A stretch of 64,000 nt of DNA from positions 2,976,001 to 3,040,000 of the forward strand of contig NC_018017.1 in NCBI RefSeq assembly GCF_000243155.2. Reading direction: 5' to 3'. Positions 23,926 through 31,737 of the stretch are shown here, one piece after another. The stretch comes from Desulfitobacterium dehalogenans ATCC 51507. Its GTDB lineage: Bacteria; Bacillota; Desulfitobacteriia; Desulfitobacteriales; Desulfitobacteriaceae. Position 1 is the stretch's first letter. Each line of letters begins with the position of its first letter. A program made the position numbers and the translations under genes. The notes under the pieces were generated by a model. It was not told the DNA's origin. It saw only the letters and a list, made by a program, of their open reading frames with translations, and did no database searches.

Positions 23926-25227
23926 ATGGACTTATTTTCAGCTTCCTTTAACCCTCATCAAGTAGCCCCTCTGGCGGAGCGGATGCGTCCCAGGACCCTT
24001 GATGAGTATATCGGGCAATCCGAAATCATCGGCAAGGGAAAACTTCTCCGCCGGGCCATCGAAGCGGATCGGGTCACTTCCCTCATTCTTTACGGACCTC
24101 CGGGAACAGGTAAGACCTCCCTGGCCCAAGTCATCGCCAATACAACCTCCTCCGCCTTTGTGCGCATTAATGCAGTGGCTGCCGGTGTCAAAGAACTTCG
24201 GGAGATCATTCAGACGGCTACGGAGCAGCTTCATCTCTATGGAAAGAAAACCCTTGTCTTCTGTGATGAAGTTCATCGTTTTAATAAAGGTCAACAAGAT
24301 GCCTTGCTCCCCGCAGTGGAGAATGGGACCATTACCTTTATCGGAGCGACCACCGAAAATCCTTTTTTCGAGCTTAACTCGGCTCTGTTAAGCCGTTCCA
24401 CCCTCTTTCGCCTCCAGCCTCTCACGACAGAAGATATTCGCAGCGGCTTGACACAAGCTCTGGCAGATAAGGAACGAGGGCTGGGAAATTACTCGGTAAG
24501 CATTGGGCCGGAGGCTTGGGAGCATTGGCTTAATTTCGCCAACGGGGATCTGCGGCGGGCCTTGAACGCTTTGGAATTGGCCGTACTCACCACCCCTCCT
24601 GAACAGGGAGTGCGTCGTATTACCTTGTCTGTAGCTGAAGAATCCATACAGCAAAGAGCTATGCGTTTTGATAAAAATGGAGATAATCATTACGATATTA
24701 TCTCCGCCTTTATCAAAAGCATGCGTGGTTCCGATCCCGATGCAGCCCTCTATTGGTTGGCAGTCCTTCTAGAGTCGGGAGAAGATCCTCGGTTTATCGT
24801 GCGCCGGATTATCGTCCATGCTTCTGAAGATGTGGGACTGGCTGATCCTATGGCAATGCTCCAGGCTCATGCGGCAGCCAATGCCCTGGAATGGGTGGGG
24901 TTTCCTGAAGCCAGAATCCCTATAGCCCAGGCCGTCCTGGCCATCGCCACAGCACCCAAGAGCAACAGCACCATTATGGCCATCGACAGGGCCACGGGCT
25001 ATGTCCGCTCCCATCCCACAGGTCAGGTCCCTGAGCATCTTCGAGATGCTAATTATCCGGGAGCCAAAAAATTAGGCCATGGCAAAGATTATCTCTATCC
25101 TCACGACTACCCCGGTCATTGGGTGGAGCAAGGGTATTTACCCAAAGCGGTCCGGGGGGAGAATTTCTTTATTCCCTCCGGAGTGGGACAGGACCGCGGC
25201 AATCGCGGAAAAAGGAATCTGGATTAA
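23926..25227 (+). CDS. rarA: Replication-associated recombination protein A (RarA/MgsA AAA ATPase)
   Basis: An AAA+ ATPase related to clamp loaders and RuvB that acts at stalled replication forks. The 433-residue protein has Walker A GPPGTGKTS (about residues 57-65), Walker B FCDEVHRFNKGQQD, sensor 1 GATTENPFFE, and the C-terminal MgsA domain with FIKSMRGSDPDAALYWLA and KDYLYPHDYPGHWV. I chose ATG 23926, 10 bases after AAGGA, over the in-frame TTG at 23917. It is one of few plus-strand genes here and converges on trxA with a shared bidirectional terminator. Confidence 0.94.
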   Translation: MDLFSASFNPHQVAPLAERMRPRTLDEYIGQSEIIGKGKLLRRAIEADRVTSLILYGPPGTGKTSLAQVIANTTSSAFVRINAVAAGVKELREIIQTATEQLHLYGKKTLVFCDEVHRFNKGQQDALLPAVENGTITFIGATTENPFFELNSALLSRSTLFRLQPLTTEDIRSGLTQALADKERGLGNYSVSIGPEAWEHWLNFANGDLRRALNALELAVLTTPPEQGVRRITLSVAEESIQQRAMRFDKNGDNHYDIISAFIKSMRGSDPDAALYWLAVLLESGEDPRFIVRRIIVHASEDVGLADPMAMLQAHAAANALEWVGFPEARIPIAQAVLAIATAPKSNSTIMAIDRATGYVRSHPTGQVPEHLRDANYPGAKKLGHGKDYLYPHDYPGHWVEQGYLPKAVRGENFFIPSGVGQDRGNRGKRNLD

Positions 25228-25231
25228 TTTA

Positions 25232-25257
25232 AAAACGGTGCCGAATGGCACCGTTTT
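25232..25257. terminator. Bidirectional terminator between rarA and trxA
   Basis: AAAACGGTGCC (25232-25242) and GGCACCGTTTT (25247-25257) form an 11-bp stem with a GAAT loop; T-rich sequence follows on both strands. Confidence 0.85.
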
Positions 25258-25271
25258 AGCTTCTTTTATTA

Positions 25272-25601
25272 TTAGGCATGCTTCTCAATCATTTTGACGA
25301 GATCGGCCTTACCACGGAAGCCAACACTCTTATCCACCAGCTGCCCGTTTTTGAAAACAGCTAAGGTGGGGATGCTCATCACTTGGTATTGACCAGAAAT
25401 TGCCGGCTCCTCATCCACGTTAAGCTTACCGATGACAACCTTTCCCGCCATTTCATTTGCCAGCTCCTCAATGATCGGAGCAACCATACGGCATGGACCA
25501 CACCAAGCTGCCCAGAAGTCTACTAATACGGCTTTGTCAGAACCCAAAACTTCTTCATTCCAATTTGCTGCTGTAAAGGTCTTAACATTTTCACCTGCCA
25601 T
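25272..25601 (-). CDS. trxA: Thioredoxin
   Basis: A 109-residue disulfide reductase of normal length. The active site [10 protein letters not shown] lies at about residues 33-42, the cis-Pro loop MSIPTLAVF at about residues 75-83, and the N-terminal VDFWAAWCG strand is canonical. ATG follows GAGGAGGG by about 10 bases. It converges on rarA and has the CsoR-family gene upstream, about 70 bases away. Confidence 0.95.
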   Translation of the reverse strand: MAGENVKTFTAANWNEEVLGSDKAVLVDFWAAWCGPCRMVAPIIEELANEMAGKVVIGKLNVDEEPAISGQYQVMSIPTLAVFKNGQLVDKSVGFRGKADLVKMIEKHA

Positions 25602-25673
25602 GAATATACCCTCCTCAAATTCGTTTGCATTAACTTAGATACTATGAATTAACATCATAGATTAGATAATGAG

Positions 25674-25952
25674 CTACTTAATAAATTTCGATAAAACCGT
25701 AATTAATTCATCGATGGATTCGTCCTGGTGGTTTTCTTCCACAGCTTTTTGCAAACATTCCCGCGAATGGTTTTCAAAGATTAAAACGCCGACTTTATTA
25801 ATGGCTGCGCGTACTGCTGCAACTTGAATTAGAATATCCACACAATACTTTTCATTATCCACCATACGTTGAAGACCTTTAACCTGGCCTTCAATTTTCT
25901 TTAAACGCCGGATAATATCTTCTTTTTGTGCTAAATCAGAGTTTTCCTGCAC
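25674..25952 (-). CDS. CsoR/FrmR family metal-sensing repressor
   Basis: About 93 residues if started at GTG 25952. The family core IIRRLKKIEGQVKGLQRMV is followed by the Cu(I) ligand set of CsoR: Cys in YCVDIL, and His and Cys in NHSREC. The GTG is 8 bases after AGGGG, whereas the ATG at 26036 has no ribosome site. A consensus promoter and a CsoR-like operator lie between 25971 and 26024, that is, inside the longer frame, so translation most likely begins at 25952. No copper exporter gene is adjacent; trxA follows. Copper sensing is inferred from ligands only. Confidence 0.82.
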   Translation of the reverse strand: MQENSDLAQKEDIIRRLKKIEGQVKGLQRMVDNEKYCVDILIQVAAVRAAINKVGVLIFENHSRECLQKAVEENHQDESIDELITVLSKFIK

Positions 25953-25970
25953 TACACGTTCCCCTCTCTG

Positions 25971-26024
25971 ATACCCATAGGGGGTACACCCCATATTATA
26001 AAGCAAAGTCTCTTCTTTTGTCAA
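25971..26024 (-). promoter_or_regulatory. Consensus promoter and CsoR-type operator of the metal repressor gene
   Basis: Minus strand TTGACA (26024-26019), 18-base spacer, TATAAT (26000-25995). Just downstream, GTACCCCCTATGGGTAT (25987-25971) matches the TACCCC-x-GGGGTA style of CsoR operators and would cover the start of transcription. Confidence 0.75.
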
Positions 26025-26044
26025 AGGTTTTGCCATTTAAAATT

Positions 26045-26069
26045 CAGATGGAGTGTATTGCTCCATCTG
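26045..26069 (-). terminator. Hairpin after aspS
   Basis: CAGATGGAG (26045-26053) pairs with CTCCATCTG (26061-26069) around a 7-base loop; a short AATTTT follows on the minus strand. It lies about 12 bases after the aspS stop. Confidence 0.7.
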
Positions 26070-26081
26070 ATATCTTTACTA

Positions 26082-27860
26082 TTATTTTGTTTTACCCGGC
26101 AGAATATCCCTTTTGATGTGTAATTCTTTCAATTGTTTTTCGTCAACAGAAGATGGAGCTTGAATCATGAGATCCGATGCGCTTTGAGTCTTGGGGAAAG
26201 CGATCACATCCCGGATATTATCCTTGTCCGTTAAGAGCATGGTCAACCGGTCTAAGCCGAAGGCAATCCCTCCATGAGGCGGAGTACCGTATTCAAAGGC
26301 ATCCAACAAGTAACCAAATTTAGCCTTGGCTTCTTCAGGGGTAAGGCCTAATAGGTCAAACATCTGCTCCTGAACCTCTCTTTGATGGATGCGAATGCTT
26401 CCTCCACCCAGTTCTGTTCCGTTAAGAACCATATCATAAGCCTTGGCTCTGACTTTACCAGGTTCTGTCTTTAAGAGGGGCAAATCCTCGGTCATCGGTG
26501 AAGTGAAAGGATGGTGAATGGCAATAAAGCGCTTCTCCTCTTCATCCCACTCGAGGAGTGGGAATTCTGTAACCCATAAGAAATTAAAGGCATCCTCGGG
26601 TATAAGTCCTAACCGTTTTCCTAACTCCAGTCTTAAATGCCCCAGAGCATCGGCGACGACCGCTTCCTTATCCGCCACGAAGAAGAGGATATCCCCTGTC
26701 TCTCCTTTCAGCTTGGCAATCAGGTCGTTAAGCTGTTCTTCGGTGAAGAATTTAGCGATGGGGGATTTGATTCCCTCTTCCGCCAAAACGATATAGGCCA
26801 GTCCCTTGGCGCCATAGATGCTGACAAATTGAACCAAGCCATCCAACTCACGGCGGGGCATCCCTGCACAGCCTTTAGCACAAAGACCTTTAACCCGTCC
26901 GCCTTTGGCCAAGGTATCAGTAAAGACCTTAAAATTGGAGTCTTTGACGCATTCCGCCACATCCACCATTTCCATACCAAAACGGATGTCCGGTTTGTCC
27001 GAGCCATACAATTCCATGGCTTCTTTGTAGGTCATCCGTGGGAAGGGATGAGGAATATCACGGCCGGTGGTCTCTTTAAAAATACGAACCATCAACTCTT
27101 CCATCATGGGCAGAATGTCTTCTACTTCTGCAAAAGACATCTCTACATCCAATTGTGTAAATTCCGGCTGACGATCTGCCCGTAAGTCTTCATCGCGGAA
27201 GCAGCGGGCGATTTGGAAATATTTCTCCATGCCTGAGACCATAAGGAGCTGCTTGAAAATCTGCGGAGATTGGGGCAAAGCATAGAATTCCCCGGGGTGA
27301 ACACGGCTGGGAACGAGATAGTCTCTGGCCCCTTCCGGTGAAGATTTAATCAGCACCGGGGTCTCGATTTCATAGAACCCCTGGCTGTCGAAGAAATTCC
27401 GCATAACTTGGGTGACTTGGTGACGAATCTTGAAGACCTTCTGCATTTCCGGACGACGCAGGTCAAGGTAACGATATTTAAGGCGAACCATCTCATCCAC
27501 ATCCACATCATCCTGGATATAGAAAGGCGGTGTTTTTGCCCCATTTAAGATGGTCAAAGACTCAGCCACGACTTCAATTTCTCCGGTCTCCAGATTGGGG
27601 TTGGTCGCTCCTTCCGGACGCGGGCGCACTTTTCCTTTAATAGCTACCACATATTCTGAACGCAGGCGTTCTGCTGCTGCAAAATCAGGCATATCGGGGT
27701 TAAATACAACCTGTACAAAGCCTGAGCGGTCGCGGAGATCTACGAAGATAACTCCCCCGTGATCCCGGCGGCGTTGTACCCAACCTAAAAGGTGAATCAC
27801 TTCTCCGGCATGGCTCAGTCTTAAGCTTCCTGATTCGGTTCGATTAGCTAATAAGGTCAT
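26082..27860 (-). CDS. aspS: Aspartyl-tRNA synthetase, bacterial type
   Basis: A class IIb synthetase of 592 residues with an N-terminal OB-fold ([21 protein letters not shown], about residues 25-45), motif 2 [18 protein letters not shown] (about residues 216-233), a bacterial GAD insertion (about residues 300-400), and motif 3 [13 protein letters not shown] near the C-terminus. Its ATG overlaps the hisS stop by 4 bases, so expression follows hisS and the T-box. Whether it also charges tRNA-Asn cannot be told from the sequence. Confidence 0.96.
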   Translation of the reverse strand: MTLLANRTESGSLRLSHAGEVIHLLGWVQRRRDHGGVIFVDLRDRSGFVQVVFNPDMPDFAAAERLRSEYVVAIKGKVRPRPEGATNPNLETGEIEVVAESLTILNGAKTPPFYIQDDVDVDEMVRLKYRYLDLRRPEMQKVFKIRHQVTQVMRNFFDSQGFYEIETPVLIKSSPEGARDYLVPSRVHPGEFYALPQSPQIFKQLLMVSGMEKYFQIARCFRDEDLRADRQPEFTQLDVEMSFAEVEDILPMMEELMVRIFKETTGRDIPHPFPRMTYKEAMELYGSDKPDIRFGMEMVDVAECVKDSNFKVFTDTLAKGGRVKGLCAKGCAGMPRRELDGLVQFVSIYGAKGLAYIVLAEEGIKSPIAKFFTEEQLNDLIAKLKGETGDILFFVADKEAVVADALGHLRLELGKRLGLIPEDAFNFLWVTEFPLLEWDEEEKRFIAIHHPFTSPMTEDLPLLKTEPGKVRAKAYDMVLNGTELGGGSIRIHQREVQEQMFDLLGLTPEEAKAKFGYLLDAFEYGTPPHGGIAFGLDRLTMLLTDKDNIRDVIAFPKTQSASDLMIQAPSSVDEKQLKELHIKRDILPGKTK

Positions 27861-29134
27861 TGATTTCCATCCTCCCTATATCTCTTCAGCATATCCTCTT
27901 CAAAGTCCTGAATCGGTAATTCAACTTGTTCTCCCAAGCGGAGATCCCGCAAAACAATGATTCCTTTATGAAGCTCTTCTTCGCCAAGAATAGCGGCGTA
28001 GGGAGCGTGAACCCGGTCTGCCGCCTTAAGCTGGGCTTTGAGACTCCGCCCCAACAAGTCGATACCGGCAGGTATTCCCTTCTTCCGCAAACGGCTGATG
28101 ATGCCGAAGCCCTCTTTTTGAGCCTGGTCCCCTAAGGCCACCAGCATCAAATAGTCTTTCCCTGCCTCTTCCTGTTCCGCCTGAGCAAGCTTCCGGGCCG
28201 CCAGCACCCTCTCCATCCCCATGGCAAAACCGATGCCGGGGGTTGAGGGGCCGCCTACCTCCTGGACAAGGCCGTCATAACGACCTCCTCCGCAGATGGC
28301 ACTTTGAGCGCCAATATCCTCTACCAGCACTTCAAAAGCGGTCTTACGATAATAATCCAATCCTCTCACCAGGCGGGGATCGACTTTATAGTCGACTTCG
28401 GCAGCGCTCAATAAGCTTTGAAGTTCCTTAAAGTGCTCCGCACATTCATCACAGAGGGTGTCCAAGGTCGTCGGCGCTCCCTGAGTGATCTCCTGGCAGG
28501 AAGGGTTCTTGCAGTCCAGTATCCGTAAGGGATTCTTCTCAAAGCGCGACTGACAGTCTTTACAGAGCTGCTCTTGACGCGGAGCCAGGAATTCCTGAAG
28601 TTTTTTCTTATGCTCCGGGCGGCAGGTCGGACATCCGACAGAGTTCACATGAACTTCCAATCCCTTCAACCCTAAACGACTGTACAAATCCCATACCAGG
28701 GTAATGACTTCCGCATCCACCATGGGCTTATCCGCTCCCAAGACCTCTACTCCAAACTGATGAAATTGCCGAAATCTTCCCGATTGGGGACGTTCATAAC
28801 GGAACATGGGTCCAATGTAGTAGAGCTTTACAGGCTGAGGACCGCCATAGAGCTTATTCTCTACATAAGCACGGCATACCGAGGCTGTCCCTTCCGGGCG
28901 CAGGGTAATGGAGCGATCTCCTTTATCAAGAAAGGTGTACATTTCCTTATTGACGATATCTGTGGTTTCACCCACCCCGCGTTGAAACAACTCTGTGGCT
29001 TCAAACATAGGGGTACGGATCTCCTGATACCCATATTCCTTACAGATCTTCCGAATCTGCTCCTCAAGGTCTTGCCATTGTTCCACTACTCCGGGCAGTA
29101 AATCCTGTGTTCCTTTCGGACGTTGAATAGCCAT
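27857..29134 (-). CDS. hisS: Histidyl-tRNA synthetase
   Basis: A 425-residue class II synthetase. Motif 1 region [10 protein letters not shown], motif 2 [17 protein letters not shown] (about residues 112-128), the HisA motif [15 protein letters not shown] (about residues 258-272), and motif 3 [13 protein letters not shown] are intact. A Cys-rich insert ([23 protein letters not shown]; about residues 167-235) is as in many Firmicutes. It is followed by aspS with overlapping codons and preceded by a T-box leader whose specifier region reads GACAC. Confidence 0.96.
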   Translation of the reverse strand: MAIQRPKGTQDLLPGVVEQWQDLEEQIRKICKEYGYQEIRTPMFEATELFQRGVGETTDIVNKEMYTFLDKGDRSITLRPEGTASVCRAYVENKLYGGPQPVKLYYIGPMFRYERPQSGRFRQFHQFGVEVLGADKPMVDAEVITLVWDLYSRLGLKGLEVHVNSVGCPTCRPEHKKKLQEFLAPRQEQLCKDCQSRFEKNPLRILDCKNPSCQEITQGAPTTLDTLCDECAEHFKELQSLLSAAEVDYKVDPRLVRGLDYYRKTAFEVLVEDIGAQSAICGGGRYDGLVQEVGGPSTPGIGFAMGMERVLAARKLAQAEQEEAGKDYLMLVALGDQAQKEGFGIISRLRKKGIPAGIDLLGRSLKAQLKAADRVHAPYAAILGEEELHKGIIVLRDLRLGEQVELPIQDFEEDMLKRYREDGNQ

Positions 29135-29178
29135 ATCATTAAACTCCTTCCTGGAATCTATTTCATCTTATATGACAA

Positions 29179-29412
29179 CAATAAAAAGCCCCCTCCCTTG
29201 CCATGAAGCAAGGGACGAGAGCTCCCGTGGTGCCACCCTTATTGACGGATTTTTAGAGTTCCAATCTCTATTCCGCCCACTTTTGCAGCCGATAACGAGA
29301 CCAAGCGCTTTCCTTTCTGTACCTGGGGTGTCCTCCTAAGCGTCTCCCAGGCTGGTTTCAGTCCAGGCCAGCCTTCCCTGTAGAGAGATGATGCACAGTC
29401 TCTTCCCAAGAG
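29179..29412 (-). ncRNA. T-box riboswitch leader of hisS-aspS (specifier GACAC: Asp GAC and/or His CAC)
   Basis: On the minus strand, stem I base CUUGGG (29410-29405) pairs with CCCAGG just after GACAC (29332-29328). The T-box GGGTGGCACCACGG is followed by a terminator with CCCTTGC/GCAAGGG (29190-29214) and a U-tract. The nucleotide after GAC is A, as usual after a specifier, but CAC overlaps it by one base, and the operon encodes both HisRS and AspRS. Confidence 0.9.
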
Positions 29413-29461
29413 TTTCTCAGAAATTCAAGATATCAATTATGTAAACCTGTTATATTACAAT

Positions 29462-29490
29462 ATCTTAACGAGAGAAGGAACATTTGTCAA
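29462..29490 (-). promoter_or_regulatory. Predicted sigma-A promoter of the hisS-aspS transcript
   Basis: Minus strand TTGACA (29490-29485), 17-base spacer, TAAGAT (29467-29462); about 50 bases upstream of T-box stem I. A second TTGACA precedes it by 4 bases. Confidence 0.7.
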
Positions 29491-29678
29491 TCTGTCAAAA
29501 CCAGTTTTCTTATTACACCTTTTCTTATTACAGTTTATCCAAAGAAAGATCATGGTAGTCAAAATTCCTGCCAAAGCTTTCACTATGAGCATCATATAAA
29601 GTGAAAATCATATAAACGTTTGCATGTCCAAAGCACTTCCGGGAAAACCTAAACAACAAAGATAGGAGGTCATTGATT

Positions 29679-29792
29679 ATGTCTGACAAGCAAACGGACA
29701 AAACCCGCACCCATGCCCCTAATGCTGATGATAATACTCCCAGCCCCAACAAATCGGATCGCTATATCGATAAAGCAACAAAACAAAAATAA
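29679..29792 (+). CDS. Small hydrophilic 37-residue protein
   Basis: ATG 29679 follows AGGAGG by 9 bases. The product starts MSDKQTDKTRTHAPNADD, continues with NTPSPNKSDRYIDK and ends ATKQK; it has no hydrophobic segment and is rich in Asp, Lys, Thr and Asn, like minor small acid-soluble spore proteins, though I cannot place it in a family. Its last codons form the left arm of a 31-bp perfect hairpin that acts as the terminator. It is monocistronic and on the plus strand, divergent from hisS. Confidence 0.6.
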   Translation: MSDKQTDKTRTHAPNADDNTPSPNKSDRYIDKATKQK

Positions 29793-29833
29793 GATCGGAG
29801 CACTCCGATCTTATTTTTGTTTTGTTGCTTTAT
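29770..29833 (+). terminator. Exceptionally long perfect hairpin ending the 37-codon gene
   Basis: The 31 bases 29770-29800 pair exactly with 29803-29833 around CA. The distal part (ATAAGATCGGAG/CTCCGATCTTAT plus T-run) is a standard terminator; the proximal part contains the gene's last eight codons. Confidence 0.8.
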
Positions 29834-29906
29834 TTCCCCATACCCACCCTCACTGAATTCGCAAATCAGTACGCGGTCGTTACAATAACAATGAGTTGTA
29901 CTGGTG

Positions 29907-30056
29907 TCACATTACTGGGCTTAACTTGTTCAATGTGGAGTCGAACCACAGTATCGCCCCAATACTACCATCAAATCCAACTTGCCCAGTTGGCGGGTTT
30001 GTACTCACCTTTGCCAAATCAGCTACCACTGCAATTATTCCATTGTAAATAATCAT
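29907..30056 (-). CDS. Possible coupled 49-codon gene or frameshifted remnant
   Basis: The ATG at 30056 overlaps the stop of the preceding gene (ATGA). The product starts MIIYNGIIAVVADLAKV and includes NPPTGQVGFDGSIGAILWF. A one-base frame change after SPV would extend it by VTPVQLIVIVTTAY, which looks like a natural tail, so this may be a frameshifted end of a longer protein fused to the upstream gene by chance. No family recognised. Confidence 0.3.
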   Translation of the reverse strand: MIIYNGIIAVVADLAKVSTNPPTGQVGFDGSIGAILWFDSTLNKLSPVM

Positions 30057-30511
30057 TCCATGAGATCGATAGTCCAGTTCATGCCCTGGATGCGGGTATC
30101 CAGTTCTCTGAATTCCCTCGACAATTGGTCCGCCTGCTTTTGGGTCTCCGCAACATCTATGGTGCTGATAAATTTCACCTCGGAGCGGCTGAACCGATCA
30201 TGTTTGATGGAGGCATTCACAGCAACCTGAGCAAGAATTCCCCTCTTATTGAGCAGCAGATCCCGTTCTACTAAAGCATCGGCCAGAGTCCGCTTCTCAT
30301 CAAACCTGACCTGGCAATTAGTTCTGTTGATCCTTTGGATCAACCCCGTTAATTCCTTGAAGATGGCCTCAATCTCACTTAACAACACCTGAGGATTCTC
30401 CGCCGGTTCTTCTCCCTCTTGAACCTTAACACAATGCTCCAGCCTGTTCCTCAGCTGTTGTATTCTTTTTTGATAATCCGCTCGCAGAATCAATGCTTCC
30501 GCTAGTTTCAC
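30053..30511 (-). CDS. DIP1984/septicolysin family protein
   Basis: A 152-residue, mostly helical protein: MKLAEALILRADYQKRIQQLRNRL at the start, a middle FKELTGLIQRINRTN and RTLADALVERDLL, and the end REFRELDTRIQGMNW. This pattern matches the DIP1984 family, named septicolysin in one species, whose biochemical role is unclear. Predicted coiled coil at both ends. Starts behind AGAGAAAGGGG. It follows the lipoprotein gene by 24 bases and could be cotranscribed with it. Confidence 0.8.
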   Translation of the reverse strand: MKLAEALILRADYQKRIQQLRNRLEHCVKVQEGEEPAENPQVLLSEIEAIFKELTGLIQRINRTNCQVRFDEKRTLADALVERDLLLNKRGILAQVAVNASIKHDRFSRSEVKFISTIDVAETQKQADQLSREFRELDTRIQGMNWTIDLME

Positions 30512-30535
30512 AGCACATAACCCCTTTCTCTCAGG

Positions 30536-31654
30536 CTAATAATCTATCAAGGCGAAGTTGATAGGATCTTCCACCTCTTTGATGACTTTAATACTATAGC
30601 CATGACTAGCGTTATTGCTCTTATGAAGTTTGATAAGGTATTGGTAGTTGAGCTTTCTGCCTTCTCCCGGATACTCCAATAGGTAGTCCACTATGGCGTA
30701 ATAGCGATCGGGATGTTCCTTATCTCTCAGCAATCGCTGCAGCTGGGGATATTCTGTTACTCCACCCAACGCCGGCACACTGTATCTCCCCTTCTTGTAT
30801 GTACCAATTTCATAGGCTCTGTGCTCTTTTACCCCAGAGTTAAAGTACCTGTTGATGATATCATCCAGCACCGACTCCGCAAAGACGATATCTGCTCCCC
30901 TAACCACCCTGTCCTCAAATGCGCTGGGATCAATGATTCCCAAAGCGAGACTTCGGCAGGCGAAATCGATCATGATCTTATCTGTCAAAGCATCCTCCTC
31001 GAACGGCTCCATGATCCCTTTTGCCGTAGGACGCAGGAAGGTTTCCAGGTCAGCCTTCTCTGATTCAGACAACTCTACCCTCTCCGTAGCTGCTGCTCTG
31101 ACGAAGACGAACTCTCCCTCCGGTATTCCCCACATAGAAGGCTCAAATCCATCTCTGGTTATTTTAGCTACGATATGATCCCCTTCAAATTTCAGCTCCA
31201 TAGTTCCGGCGTATCCCCAGGCAAGATCCTCGTAAGCAGTGCGCAATACGCCCTCTTCTATGACACCGGAAAAGGCTACCTCAGCCTGCCGATAGCTGGG
31301 GGCTCCTTTTACACTGTGGATACTTCCTTGAATTTCCTGCTGATTGACTTCCGCAATATGAATTCCCGTTGAGCCATAGTACTCTATCAAAGCTGTCATG
31401 CGATAGAGATCTTCATCCCGGTTCACTTTGATTTTCCAGTCTCCCCGATACCTGGCATAAGCAGCAGTGTCCTCCCCATCGGAATCAGGATGGGCTTGAT
31501 CAGAGTTCCCGGAATTAGCTCCTTGCCCATACTGATCTTCTTGACCAGAGGCAGTGCTTGCCGGCTCGATTTCTGTAGTATCTATAGTGTCATTGCATCC
31601 GCCGGCTAAATGCGCAAAGGATAAGAGCAAAAGCATCAAAAGCAATCTTTTCAT
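30536..31654 (-). CDS. Predicted lipoprotein of unknown function
   Basis: 372 residues with a signal peptide and lipobox LAGGC (Cys20), then a Ser/Gly/Asp-rich linker (about residues 28-65), then a globular part with a possible beta-rich domain (about residues 70-190: WKIKVNRDEDLYRMTALIEYYGSTG) and an alpha/beta C-terminal part (about residues 200-370). I do not recognise a family. It follows the histidine kinase gene by about 85 bases, so it may be a target or partner of that two-component system at the cell surface. Confidence 0.75.
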   Translation of the reverse strand: MKRLLLMLLLLSFAHLAGGCNDTIDTTEIEPASTASGQEDQYGQGANSGNSDQAHPDSDGEDTAAYARYRGDWKIKVNRDEDLYRMTALIEYYGSTGIHIAEVNQQEIQGSIHSVKGAPSYRQAEVAFSGVIEEGVLRTAYEDLAWGYAGTMELKFEGDHIVAKITRDGFEPSMWGIPEGEFVFVRAAATERVELSESEKADLETFLRPTAKGIMEPFEEDALTDKIMIDFACRSLALGIIDPSAFEDRVVRGADIVFAESVLDDIINRYFNSGVKEHRAYEIGTYKKGRYSVPALGGVTEYPQLQRLLRDKEHPDRYYAIVDYLLEYPGEGRKLNYQYLIKLHKSNNASHGYSIKVIKEVEDPINFALIDY

Positions 31655-31737
31655 TTGTCCACCACCTAACAGCTATCCTATCTATGGACAGTTTACCAAT
31701 ATTCCGTGGACCGCTCAAGCTCCTTATCCCTCACTCT

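Noticed and set aside
26637-27185. Long plus-strand frame (182 codons) opposite aspS
   Set aside because: It is antisense to a well-supported synthetase gene, has no ribosome site and no recognisable domain; it is a shadow of codon bias.
29528-29752. Minus-strand frame of 74 codons between hisS and the small plus-strand gene
   Set aside because: It overlaps the 37-codon gene with its clear ribosome site, and lacks a site of its own.
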